64,000 bases of DNA, taken from assembly GCA_018401415.1 (NCBI GenBank), contig JAGYKV010000018.1:124001-188000 (forward strand). Reading direction: 5' to 3'. This stretch comes from Candidatus Nanopelagicales bacterium (GTDB lineage: Bacteria; Actinomycetota; Actinomycetes; S36-B12). Shown piece by piece: positions 27,074 to 35,270 of the stretch (positions are counted from its first letter, which is position 1; each line of letters opens with the position of its first letter). The position numbers and the translations under genes were made by a program. A model generated the notes under the pieces. It was not told the origin of the DNA. It made no database searches and saw only the letters and a list, made by a program, of their open reading frames with translations.

Positions 27074-28093
27074 GTGCCAAAGTTACGTATGCGAGAAGCC
27101 GTCATTAGGGCGTTAGCAGATGAACTCGAGTCTGATCCCACTGTCATTCTGATGGGCGAAGACATTGCAGAAGCTGGTGGACCGTTTAAGGCTACTGAGG
27201 GATTGAAAGAACAATTTGGCGCTCGCCGGGTACGTGATACACCAATTTCAGAGATGGGCTTTTTGGGTGCGGCGGTAGGTGCAGCTGCGACAGGTCTGCG
27301 GCCGGTGGTCGAAATGATGTTCATCGAATTCATCGGTGTAGCTCTTGATCAACTCACAACTGAGGCATGCAAGTTTCGATTCTTATCAAGAGGAAAACTC
27401 AATGTGCCTTTGACTGTTCGAGCATCCGCGGGCGCAGGGCTTGGGTTTGGATGTCAACACTCCCAAATGTTGGATCAATGGTTTCGGGGTACGTCAGGAC
27501 TCAAACTCGCTGTCCCCTCAGATCCGCAAACTGCCTATGGATTACTGCGAGCTGCAATCCGCGATGAAGATCCGGTAATCATCTTAGAAACTAGAAGTCT
27601 TTATGGTGATCGAGGCGAAGTCACATTGGGCGAAGCAGGAATTATTCCACTTGGCAAAGGATCTATCCTCCGAAGTGGGTCCGATGTCACTGTTGTGGCA
27701 TTAGGACAAATGGTGAAGCACGCAGCGGCGGCCATACAAGACGGACAGATTGATGCAGAGCTCATTGACTTGCGCACCCTTATCCCGTGGGATCGTGAAC
27801 TTGTATTGGAATCTGTATCACGCACCCGTCGCTTGGTAATTGTCGAGGAGTCTCCGTATTCAGGGGGTTGGGGAACTGAAATTGCAGCTGAAGTCTCCAG
27901 GGAGTTATTCGGCCAGCTTCTCTCGCCGGTTCATCGGATCACATTGCCCGACACCCCAGTTCCCTATGCCGCTAGTTTGGAATCTCGATACCTCCCCAAT
28001 GCAGAAGTAATTCGCAGTCAAATAGATGCGTACATGACAAGTGGACTTTCTCCCGAACCTTGGTGGAGGTTAGAAGGGTTGGCACGCGCATGA
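27074..28093 (+). CDS. 2-oxoacid dehydrogenase E1 component, beta subunit
   Basis: 339 residues from GTG 27074. Transketolase-type pyrimidine-binding domain: MGEDIAEAGGPFKATEGL (27-ish glutamate that activates TPP), DTPISEMGFLGAAVGAAATGLRPVVEMMF, then the C-terminal transketolase domain (SDVTVVALGQMVKHA, DLRTLIPWD, VEESPYSGGWGTE). Closest in layout to acetoin/branched-chain E1 beta. Pairs with the alpha subunit, whose ATG overlaps its stop. Starts 70 bases after the second LacI-type operator. Confidence 0.9.
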   Translation: MPKLRMREAVIRALADELESDPTVILMGEDIAEAGGPFKATEGLKEQFGARRVRDTPISEMGFLGAAVGAAATGLRPVVEMMFIEFIGVALDQLTTEACKFRFLSRGKLNVPLTVRASAGAGLGFGCQHSQMLDQWFRGTSGLKLAVPSDPQTAYGLLRAAIRDEDPVIILETRSLYGDRGEVTLGEAGIIPLGKGSILRSGSDVTVVALGQMVKHAAAAIQDGQIDAELIDLRTLIPWDRELVLESVSRTRRLVIVEESPYSGGWGTEIAAEVSRELFGQLLSPVHRITLPDTPVPYAASLESRYLPNAEVIRSQIDAYMTSGLSPEPWWRLEGLARA

Positions 28094-29079
28094 CCGATCA
28101 AACACAAAAAGATTTTTTGGTCGAGGAGTCACTTCGGCGCCGCAGTGAGCTCTCAAGTCCTGAAAATCGGCTTGATCGCATGATCGAGATCCGAGCAGTG
28201 GAAGGCAAGCTACAGTCGCTCTTTAATGATGGATTTATTCGCGGGAGCACACACCTATCGAATGGACAGGAAGCGATTTCAGTAGGAATTGCGGCAACAA
28301 TCACCACAAGTGACTGGGTCACATGCACCTATCGTGGTCATGGGACAGCACTAAGCCTTGGCGTGACTCCGACGGCAGTTGTGGGGGAAATCGCAGGTCG
28401 CGTGATTGGGTGCGTGGGTGGCTTGGGTGGATCAATGCATCTCTGCGGAGTGGAGGTGGGACTCTTACCAACCTTCGCGATCGTAGGTGCGGGTTACCCC
28501 GTTGCGGCAGGTGCAGCGCTGACCGCCCAGTACCAAGGAACGAGCGACATCGCTGTTGCTATCTGCGGTGACGGCGCAACAAATATTGGGGCTTTTTATG
28601 AGACTCTGAACCTTGCTTCCATTTGGAAGCTCCCGGTCATTTTCGTGGTAGAGAACAATCTCTATGGCGAATACAGTCGAATTCAGTTGACTACCCCAAT
28701 TGAAGACCTTGCCCAACGAGCTGATTCCTTTGCGATGCCCGGTGTCATTGTCGATGGTCAGGATCTGGATGCAGTGATGGATGCCATGACTGCCGCTGTG
28801 TCCAGAGCCCGTGCAGGAGAGGGTCCAACATTGCTGGAGATGAAAACGTACCGTTACAGCGGTCATTCAAGAGCTGACCAGGCTAACTACCGTCCAGCAG
28901 GGGAACTTGATGAGTGGCTTTTAAGGGACCCAATTAATCTCTACGCTCATTCACTCGGGATTTCGGACGCAGAACTCGAGGAAAGGCGTCGGGTAATTAA
29001 TGCTGAAGTAGACATGGCCACTGAAGTGGCTCTTGCCTCACCAGAGCCACCGATCGCAGACCTTTTCGAGTTTGTTTAA
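28090..29079 (+). CDS. 2-oxoacid dehydrogenase E1 component, alpha subunit
   Basis: 329 residues from ATG 28090, overlapping the E1 beta stop by four bases. Thiamine-diphosphate motif CGDGATNIGAFYETLNLASIWKLPVIFVVENN is intact (GDG...NN); EAISVGIAA, YRGHGTALS and GGLGGSMHL are standard. AcoA-type (acetoin dehydrogenase/branched-chain type). The gene order beta-before-alpha is the reverse of that usual for pyruvate dehydrogenase. Together the two would make the decarboxylating part of an oxidative 2-oxoacid complex. Confidence 0.9.
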   Translation: MTDQTQKDFLVEESLRRRSELSSPENRLDRMIEIRAVEGKLQSLFNDGFIRGSTHLSNGQEAISVGIAATITTSDWVTCTYRGHGTALSLGVTPTAVVGEIAGRVIGCVGGLGGSMHLCGVEVGLLPTFAIVGAGYPVAAGAALTAQYQGTSDIAVAICGDGATNIGAFYETLNLASIWKLPVIFVVENNLYGEYSRIQLTTPIEDLAQRADSFAMPGVIVDGQDLDAVMDAMTAAVSRARAGEGPTLLEMKTYRYSGHSRADQANYRPAGELDEWLLRDPINLYAHSLGISDAELEERRRVINAEVDMATEVALASPEPPIADLFEFV

Positions 29080-29089
29080 GTGGCCCCGG

Positions 29090-29410
29090 ATGGATGAAAA
29101 CTCAATTGAACTATCGACGCCAGGGGCATCTCTTTATTTGGTGTCGATTCGCAACAATATCCCTGTTGATTTAGTGAGTGATGTACGTGATCAACTCGTC
29201 AAAGCCGAGTTGAAGCGGGCACTTGAACTAGTTTCGGACGGAACCATTCAAAGCATTTATCGCATTGCGGCAAGACGTGAAAATGTAGGTATTTGGCGTG
29301 CCTCCAGCCCACAACATTTACACGAAGTTTTGACATCCTTACCCATGTATCCGTATTTGGATATCACGGTGACTCCTCTAGCTGCTCATCCTGCAATGCC
29401 GCACAAGTAG
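29090..29410 (+). CDS. Muconolactone-isomerase-like protein
   Basis: 106 residues. The segment DGTIQSIYRIAARRENVGIWRASSPQHLHEVLTSLPMYPYLDITVTPLAAHP is the typical C-terminal half of muconolactone delta-isomerase (MIase family): ferredoxin-like fold, RREN-G-W block and LPMYPY-D strand. True MIases act in the beta-ketoadipate pathway on a lactone; no ring-cleavage genes are here, so I expect isomerisation of another lactone or a small-molecule role. No strong ribosome-binding site is seen before ATG 29090. Confidence 0.72.
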   Translation: MDENSIELSTPGASLYLVSIRNNIPVDLVSDVRDQLVKAELKRALELVSDGTIQSIYRIAARRENVGIWRASSPQHLHEVLTSLPMYPYLDITVTPLAAHPAMPHK

Positions 29411-29444
29411 TGAAAAGAATTGTAATTAGTAAAGGAGAAGAAGT

Positions 29445-29684
29445 GTGCGAAGTGTATTGAAGCTACCCAGAGTGGCTGAGACTTCGACTGAAGTTGTTGT
29501 CGCGCAGTGGCTCGTTCAAGTTGGTGATCAGGTAGAAGTAAATCAGCCGGTCATGCAAGTGGAGACTGACAAGGCAACGGTTGATGTACCGACCCCAATC
29601 GCCGGTGTCGTTGTTGAACTTATTGCCTCCGTTGATGGAGAACTTGAACTCGGCGATCCATTTATGGTCGTGGATGCATCTTGA
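29445..29684 (+). CDS. Stand-alone lipoyl domain protein
   Basis: 79 residues from GTG 29445 with AAAGGAG at 29431-29437. It is one complete biotinyl/lipoyl domain: LPRVAETSTEVVVAQWLVQVGDQV, the lipoylation site VETDKA with K43, and GVVVELIASVDGELELGDPF. There is no peripheral-subunit-binding or acyltransferase domain, so this is a carrier only. An E2 core and E3 must come from elsewhere, or this complex hands its acyl group on differently. Confidence 0.88.
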   Translation: MRSVLKLPRVAETSTEVVVAQWLVQVGDQVEVNQPVMQVETDKATVDVPTPIAGVVVELIASVDGELELGDPFMVVDAS

Positions 29685-29807
29685 CTGCTGCAGCAGAGCC
29701 CCAATACTCAATGTTCGCATTCTTCGGTAGCTGTATTGATAACAAGAGCACTTCATGTGAATTTCTTGCGACCGCATCATGCCAAACAAGCGACGCCAAT
29801 CTCACCA

Positions 29808-30974
29808 ATGGTGATTTCCTTGCAGCCGCTTGAAGGAGTCAGGGTTCTCGACATGGCTACGGTGGTGGCGGGCCCGGGTGCAGCGCGGCATTTAGCTGAT
29901 TTCGGCGCCGATGTCATAAAGATTGAGCGACCGGGTGGTGACTCAACTCGAAATCTGGGATGGCGAACAGATCCAGACGATGACTCGCTTTACTGGAAGA
30001 TTGTGAATCGAGGCAAGCGATGCGTTTCGCTGGATCTCAAAGATGGGAACGACAGAGAGTACTTCCTTGACCTTGTACGTGACTCAGATGTTTTGGTAGA
30101 GAACATGCGTCCTGGCCGACTAGAAAAACTCGGTCTTGCTCCAAGTGTTCTCCACGGCATAAACCCGCGACTTGTCATTCTTAGAGTGACGGGATTTGGT
30201 CAAGACGGTCCTTACTCCCAGAGACCAGGCTTTGCCACTAATGCGGAAGCTCTTTCAGGTTTGGCAGGTTTGCTAGGTGAGCCCGAAGGTGCGCCCCTTC
30301 TTCCGCCTATTGCCCTCACCGACGAAGTAACCGCACTTGTCGGAGCTTTTGCCGTCGTTATGGGACTTCGCAAAGTCCAACTCACGGGTGCGGGGGACGT
30401 CATTGATATCAGTCTTCTTGAATCAATGTTGCAACTCATGGGTCCTCTTCCTTCCGCTTTTGTTCATCTCGGCTATTTGCAGCCTCGACTTGGATCAGGA
30501 ATTCCCTATTCGGTTCCGCGTGGTACATATAGATGTCGCGATGGTGTGTGGATTGCACTTTCCTCTTCAGCAGAAAGTGTGGCTCAAAGAATCTTGACGG
30601 TGTGCGGTCTTGAAGGCGATGCACGTTTCGCTAATTTTCAATCCAGAAGCGAGAATCGAACAGCCCTCGAAGAGGCAGTGACGAAGTGGATTTCTGAGCG
30701 TGACTCGGCGGAAGTGGTTGCACAACTCGAATCAGCTGATGCTGCGATCTCGTATGTCCACGACATGAAAGCAGTGGTAAATGATCCCCACATACAGTTC
30801 AGAGGGTCACTAGTTGACGTAGATGGCATCACGATGCAAGGTCCAGTAGCCCGATTTTCATCAGGTAATTCAGATATCCGATGGCCAGGTCCATCCCTTC
30901 CCGAGCACGGTACTCGTGTCACATGGAATGAAAGAAAAATTGATAATGACCCGCAACGTATTGTGAAGGAGTAG
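29808..30974 (+). CDS. Family III (CaiB/BaiF) acyl-CoA transferase
   Basis: About 388 residues. Class III CoA-transferase with LEGVRVLDMATVVAGPGAARHLADFGADVIKIERPGGD at the N-terminus, YWKIVNRGKRCVSLDLKDG and LEKLGL, plus the catalytic Asp region PPIALTDEVTALVGAF. Swaps CoA between carboxylic acids. Start at ATG 29808 is the first Met that fits the family; no clear ribosome-binding site. In this cluster it probably activates an acid product with CoA. Stop is 7 bases before the VOC gene. Confidence 0.88.
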   Translation: MVISLQPLEGVRVLDMATVVAGPGAARHLADFGADVIKIERPGGDSTRNLGWRTDPDDDSLYWKIVNRGKRCVSLDLKDGNDREYFLDLVRDSDVLVENMRPGRLEKLGLAPSVLHGINPRLVILRVTGFGQDGPYSQRPGFATNAEALSGLAGLLGEPEGAPLLPPIALTDEVTALVGAFAVVMGLRKVQLTGAGDVIDISLLESMLQLMGPLPSAFVHLGYLQPRLGSGIPYSVPRGTYRCRDGVWIALSSSAESVAQRILTVCGLEGDARFANFQSRSENRTALEEAVTKWISERDSAEVVAQLESADAAISYVHDMKAVVNDPHIQFRGSLVDVDGITMQGPVARFSSGNSDIRWPGPSLPEHGTRVTWNERKIDNDPQRIVKE

Positions 30975-30981
30975 TTGAATT

Positions 30982-31485
30982 ATGAAAGCGATCAGGGCTT
31001 TTCATCACGTTGGAATTACTGTGCAGTCACTACAGCGTTCATTAGAGTTTTATCGCGACTTGCTGGGATTTGAAGAAGTCTTTTCTTGGAATCCGCAGGC
31101 CCCTTATATCGGTGAATTGGTCGGTTATCCCGAGGTAGACCTCAATGTCACTGTATTGAAGCTGCCTGGTTCCGATGGTCGATTGGAGCTCCTCGAGTAC
31201 GGTGGCGTTAATGCAAGTCCAATTGACCCGAGGAACGCAAACTCAGGCACATTGCACATTGCATTTTTTGTCGACAACCTTGACGAACTTTACGAGCAGC
31301 TGGTGTCGGCGGGGGTTGATTCAGTCTCTCCTCCAGTTTCTCCCACGATTGGTCCTAATGCGGGAGGTCGTGCCGTGTACATGATCGATCCGGATGGAGT
31401 TCGAGTGGAGTTTATTCAATCCGTTCGTTCATTTGATGAGTTTGCCGAATCCTTGAACTCCGGAGGTAATACGGATTCCCATTAG
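30982..31485 (+). CDS. VOC-family (glyoxalase/epimerase-like) metalloenzyme
   Basis: 167 residues with AAGGAG before the ATG. Vicinal oxygen chelate fold in two halves: FHHVGITVQSLQRSLEFYRDLLGF (metal His near residue 7) and GTLHIAFFVDNLDELYEQL with VYMIDPDGVRVEFIQ (metal Glu). Methylmalonyl-CoA-epimerase-like or dioxygenase-like; the reaction cannot be named. Last gene of the catabolic cluster. Confidence 0.85.
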   Translation: MKAIRAFHHVGITVQSLQRSLEFYRDLLGFEEVFSWNPQAPYIGELVGYPEVDLNVTVLKLPGSDGRLELLEYGGVNASPIDPRNANSGTLHIAFFVDNLDELYEQLVSAGVDSVSPPVSPTIGPNAGGRAVYMIDPDGVRVEFIQSVRSFDEFAESLNSGGNTDSH

Positions 31486-31506
31486 AACGGCCAGAAGGTA
31501 GCTCGA

Positions 31507-32601
31507 TTATTTGTTTGTGAAAAGTGGTTTCATCCATGCGGTTGCATCGGCAATACAACTGGTGGGCAAACTGAAGTGGTCATCGTTCGGGTATTCCTTG
31601 GTGGAGACATTGCCACCGAGTGTTTGCGCAGCTTTGACGTAATCGGTTTGCCACGCCACGGGGACCACTGTTCCGCCATCGAAGGTGTCCATGCACACAA
31701 GGATTGGACACACGGGCTTCTTCTGCGCCGCAGACCCCGCTTCAATTGCGGCTTGCCATGCGGGCATCACGCCAGGCTGGATTTGCAAAATTGCACCCTT
31801 GAGTCGAAATAGTCGCGCAATGGTGTCATTGAGGTGATGGACGGGTTGGGTATTCCATGCATCTTCGAAGATGCTGACGCCTAATGGGGAAAACACTTGC
31901 GAGAGTTGAAGTTGTGGATTCTCGGCTGCGGTACCAAACAGGAACATTACCAGATGCGAATCCGGCGGTACATCTGCATTTGTGAGCGTCTGAGAAGCTC
32001 CCACTGGATTAGCCATTGCAATCTTCCCCACGCCCGGTGAGATGGGCACCGTACCAACAAGGGTGAGCTCGCCGTAAATACCTGCATCGAGTTCGGCAGC
32101 AGCCGCGGCAGCGCCACCTCCCTGCGACCAACCCATGCAGCCGAATTGCGTTCCCGCACCAATATCCATGGCGCGGGCAGCGTGAACAATGGTTACGGCG
32201 TCAATGGCGTTGGTTCGATTAACCGTGTAATGGTGCCTTCCGGGAGTGCCCAAACCTTGGTAGTCGGTTGCGCACACGATCCAACCCTCGTCGATTAACG
32301 CTTGAAGGCCAGGTACGCCGTAATCGATGGACTGGGTTGACTCGGCCGAAAAATACACGGTGAGTTCACGCACCGGATCCGGTTGAGCAGATGGGCAGGC
32401 TGCGTCACCTAACCCGGTGGTTCCATGCGCCCAGGTCACCACCGGCAGGTTGGTTCCCCCACTACTGGGTGCAATAACCAACCCCGTTGACTCGGTGGCT
32501 ACGCCCAACGAATCCTGCGATGAATACCGAATTCGCCAGGCACGAGCGCCGCGAATATTGGTTGCTATTTCATGACGTTCATGCACGGTTCCCAGATTCA
32601 T
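31507..32601 (-). CDS. Secretory-lipase-type alpha/beta hydrolase
   Basis: 364 residues. Alpha/beta hydrolase with WAHGTTGLGD, the nucleophile elbow GCMGWSQGGGAAAAAAEL (Ser in GWSQGG), the catalytic Asp region VCMDTFDGGTVVP and the His in YPNDDHFSLP. The fold type and the spacing fit the secretory lipase family (LIP) also found in actinobacteria. I see no signal peptide at this start (MNLGTVHERHEIATNIRG), so it may be cytoplasmic or the true start differs. Convergent with the VOC gene, apparently not part of the catabolic cluster. Confidence 0.75.
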   Translation of the reverse strand: MNLGTVHERHEIATNIRGARAWRIRYSSQDSLGVATESTGLVIAPSSGGTNLPVVTWAHGTTGLGDAACPSAQPDPVRELTVYFSAESTQSIDYGVPGLQALIDEGWIVCATDYQGLGTPGRHHYTVNRTNAIDAVTIVHAARAMDIGAGTQFGCMGWSQGGGAAAAAAELDAGIYGELTLVGTVPISPGVGKIAMANPVGASQTLTNADVPPDSHLVMFLFGTAAENPQLQLSQVFSPLGVSIFEDAWNTQPVHHLNDTIARLFRLKGAILQIQPGVMPAWQAAIEAGSAAQKKPVCPILVCMDTFDGGTVVPVAWQTDYVKAAQTLGGNVSTKEYPNDDHFSLPTSCIADATAWMKPLFTNK

Positions 32602-32815
32602 GGCTGCATTTTAAGGGATGCTCGCCGCAATCGAAAGGGGCGGAAAGGGGGGCAAAATTGACATATTTGAGATTACTTGGGGGCGTCTGGCCGAATTCAG
32701 TTAATCAAAAATCCTCGTTGTGATCTCTTTCCACCATTCACTTGGCATATCTATTGCCAAACTCAACTCCACTTCTGCACAATTCAACTATGAAACTCCT
32801 GTCTTCCTATAAACG

Positions 32816-33250
32816 TTGGTCAGTGGGTCATTTGTCAAGGGTGTCCTCAGTGGTGAAGGTGTCCCTGCGGATAGCGGCTTCGAATGGCGGTTCATTGATG
32901 CAACGTGGTTCCAGGCCGTTTCCTATATCGCAGTCATGGCTCTCGAAACACTCACCGGCATCCTTTTACTCATCGCCGGGATTTTGGGACTGCGGGCATC
33001 GGGCAGTAGCCAGCGTTGGAATCATGTCCAGAAGTTGACCTTCCTTGGCGGATTCCTAGGACTCGGCATCTTCTTCTTTGGATTCATGGTGGTCGGTGGA
33101 AACTGGTTCATCATGTATTTGAATTCGCAGTGGAACGGGCTTGAGCCAGCATTCCAAAATTCGGTAATGACAATCACCATGCTGCTTTTAACAGTCGGCG
33201 TCATGATCGGTGGTCACCTGATGAAGGACAATGGCAACAGCGATAGTTGA
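32816..33250 (+). CDS. DUF2165-like small membrane protein, N-terminally short
   Basis: 144 residues from a TTG. Contains the DUF2165 pattern WFQAVSYIAVMALETLTGILLLIAGILGL, GGNWFIMYLNSQWNG and a final hydrophobic helix SVMTITMLLLTVGVMIGG. Family members start with another membrane helix about 30-40 residues further upstream; here an in-frame TAA lies just before the TTG, and no matching first helix is found in the other frames. The gene may be truncated. Confidence 0.6.
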   Translation: MVSGSFVKGVLSGEGVPADSGFEWRFIDATWFQAVSYIAVMALETLTGILLLIAGILGLRASGSSQRWNHVQKLTFLGGFLGLGIFFFGFMVVGGNWFIMYLNSQWNGLEPAFQNSVMTITMLLLTVGVMIGGHLMKDNGNSDS

Positions 33251-33575
33251 TTACTCAATGGTTCAATCTCGCGTCCACGAACCAATCTCTGTGAGTTGGG
33301 AAGGGAGCCATGTCCGTTACCCTGCGAACCGACTACCCCGTGAGGACGCTGAATATGGGGGTGGACGAATACCTTGGCGTTACGACGCGCCCGCAGCTTT
33401 GAATGCGGGGATCGTAGATGTGAACTGCGCTGTGCAGGATTTACCTACTGTTTCCCGGTAAATGGTTGCCACCCTTGCTGATAAAGATCGCCGAGCACTC
33501 GGCACGATCAAATCCACCATCTATAGAGTCGTCGTTACTGAACTGCCCAAGTCGATCGCCTACTAGCGTCCACTC
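33251..33575 (+). other. Spacer without a recognisable gene
   Basis: Short open stretches exist (from 33231 on the plus strand, and a peptide MSVTLRTDYPVRTLNMGVD from 33310) but none resembles a family I know. One later stretch reads ATLADKDRRALGTIKSTIYR to a TAG. I see no repeats or hairpins of note. Confidence 0.5.
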
Positions 33576-33938
33576 ATGCCGGATACTATTTCGGGATTGC
33601 CTCTTCACCCGCTCATCGTCCATGCCGTGGTCGTCTTGGTTCCGCTGGCTGCGGTGGGTGCGATTCTGATGGCCATCTGACCAAGATTCTCCCGTCGGTT
33701 CGGTGTGCTCGTTGTTCTAGTCGCCCTGGGAGCGGCAGTTGCCTCGTGGTTCGCCCGGGCCACGGGCCTGCAGCTCGACGAAATATTTGAGGCCGGGCAG
33801 AAACATATGGATCTCGGCGCGCGACCCTGGTGGCTCATAGTCTTTGCAGTGGCGGTCATCGTGATCGCTATCGTGGCCATCTACTTCGTCATTCTGACGG
33901 GAGACAGCGGAGCCCAAGCCGTGTGGAGCGATCGCTAA
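33576..33938 (+). pseudogene. DUF2231 membrane protein with an in-frame TGA
   Basis: ATG 33576 opens MPDTISGLPLHPLIVHAVVVLVPLAAVGAILMAI, the typical DUF2231 start. An in-frame TGA at 33678-33680 stops it; the same frame continues PRFSRRFGVLVVLVALGAAVASWFAR and ends SGAQAVWSDR, exactly as in intact members. A Trp codon (TGG to TGA) fits the position. Unlike the indels elsewhere this is a clean nonsense change, so the gene is probably inactive, unless it is a base error. Confidence 0.75.
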
Positions 33939-34005
33939 GGGTGGCATCGAACCGTTGACCTTCCGATTTTCAGGTGGGTTCAATCCAGTAACTGCGCTAC
34001 GCCAA
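33939..34005 (-). tRNA. Degenerate tRNA-like sequence (Phe-like anticodon loop)
   Basis: Read on the minus strand it looks like a tRNA with parts missing: TTGGCGTAGCGCAGTTACTGG (D-arm like), a CTGAAAATCGG anticodon loop with GAA, then GGTCAACGGTTCGATGCC (T-arm like). But only 67 bases are available, the anticodon and T stems do not pair, and the D loop is short. Best read as a decayed tRNA-Phe-like remnant directly after the DUF2231 remnant, not an active gene. Confidence 0.35.
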
Positions 34006-34314
34006 CATGACAAGTTGAACACAAGCAACGACGGCAAGAACAAAAATTCCACCGACAACCATTGAAGGTAGCTGACGCGGAGTGACTGTCGGCGTTCTTT
34101 TAGCGAGGTTCGTGAACCTTGTCAGTGATACAGCGACTACTAATGCGGCAAAAACGCCAGCAAGAATTGCAAGTGCCGGCCGCTCTGTACCGGTGACTCC
34201 ACCACGGACAAGTAGAAAACCGGTCACGATCACTGCAAGGCTCGTGCGAATCCACGACATGCGAGTTCGCAAAATTGCATAGACAGGAAGTTGTAGTTCC
34301 GAATTGGTGCTCAT
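33997..34314 (-). CDS. DUF202 family membrane protein (second)
   Basis: 105 residues: LRTRMSWIRTSLAVIVTGFLLVRGG is the signature first helix of DUF202 (YidH/YidG-like), followed by two more membrane helices. Cotranslated with a second DUF202 protein that starts upstream; their ends overlap by four bases. DUF202 pairs are common in bacteria; function unknown. Confidence 0.82.
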   Translation of the reverse strand: MSTNSELQLPVYAILRTRMSWIRTSLAVIVTGFLLVRGGVTGTERPALAILAGVFAALVVAVSLTRFTNLAKRTPTVTPRQLPSMVVGGIFVLAVVACVQLVMLA

Positions 34315-34661
34315 GCTCCCGTGTTCTCCATGAGTAAGGCCACTGCGATGGCGATAGCCACGATCAGCACTGCAATACCTAGTAGCGGCATGACTCGTGA
34401 TTTAGGAATTGGCTTGCCGCTATTCATTGCAAGGTTTGTTCGTTTCCATTCGATCATGCCGATAATCGCGACCAATGCTCCAAGTGTGATGACCGCGAAA
34501 GCAATCACACCTACGGCAATCGCACCCTTTTCCGCGGCAACGAATTGATCGAGAGCTACCCCGCCCGCAATGAGTCCTAGGCTCGTTCGGATCCAAGCGA
34601 GAAATGTCCGCTCGTTTGCGAGCACATCGGGGTATCCGGCCTGTTGTTGCTCATCGCTCAT
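34311..34661 (-). CDS. DUF202 family membrane protein (first)
   Basis: 116 residues with VLANERTFLAWIRTSLGLIAGGVALDQF, the diagnostic DUF202 motif (NERTFLAWIRTSL), then IAVGVIAFAVITLGALVAIIG and a third helix VMPLLGIAVLIVAIAIAVAL. Forms an operon with the second DUF202 gene. Confidence 0.88.
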   Translation of the reverse strand: MSDEQQQAGYPDVLANERTFLAWIRTSLGLIAGGVALDQFVAAEKGAIAVGVIAFAVITLGALVAIIGMIEWKRTNLAMNSGKPIPKSRVMPLLGIAVLIVAIAIAVALLMENTGA

Positions 34662-34825
34662 GGAGACGAAGTCTAATGGTGGCCAAGGCAGTTTCCGATA
34701 ATCGTTGGCACGGCACCCTCCAGAAGTGAATAGAGGAGCCTAGGCTGCTGTCGCACTTGTCGCTGCCGTCGTGGGGGTGGTGGGATTTGCCCCGGGTTCA
34801 CAGATGCAGGTGAGTTCGTCGGCCG

Positions 34826-35215
34826 ATGGTGGGCACCGTCGAGAGACTGGTCGATTCGTGGCCTGAGTTATTTGGTGACTCCAATCCGAACGGCGTTGTG
34901 GTTGCGCACAATTCCGACGGTGAAACGAACTCCGCCGTCGTCGAACTGATGGAGCCGAAGCTGAGTGGTTCAACGTTGACGTACACGGTTCGAGTTCTCA
35001 CAAATGAGGGAGGCCCGGCTGAGGCTGGTGTGAACTACAACTTCGAACAGGTGTCGGTTTTCATTGACGATGTCCCAGTCTCAAGTTGGGCCTGCGAGAA
35101 CCCGAATGGTGGTCTGGTGGATCCACCGGGTGTTCTCAATGCGCCGATTGCGCCAAATGTGTGGCGAAGCGAGTGCGAGATTAACGGCGGATTTCCCATA
35201 CCGCAAAAGGGCTGA
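34826..35215 (+). CDS. Hypothetical secreted-protein fragment
   Basis: 129 residues: beta-rich, with LSGSTLTYTVRVLTNEG and two cysteines (WACEN, SECEI). The start is doubtful. Upstream in another frame a hydrophobic stretch (VALVAAVVGVVGFAPGSQMQVSSSADG, about 34743-34827) resembles a signal peptide and would join this frame with one base shift, so the real gene probably starts before 34740. No family recognised. Confidence 0.45.
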   Translation: MVGTVERLVDSWPELFGDSNPNGVVVAHNSDGETNSAVVELMEPKLSGSTLTYTVRVLTNEGGPAEAGVNYNFEQVSVFIDDVPVSSWACENPNGGLVDPPGVLNAPIAPNVWRSECEINGGFPIPQKG

Positions 35216-35270
35216 GGGAGATAAGTGGCCGGGGACGAGTGACTTATGAAGGGTCACACCTGCTACTGCA

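Noticed and set aside
33231-33461. Open stretch of 76 codons after the DUF2165 gene
   Set aside because: Overlaps the DUF2165 stop, low-quality composition and no recognisable motif.
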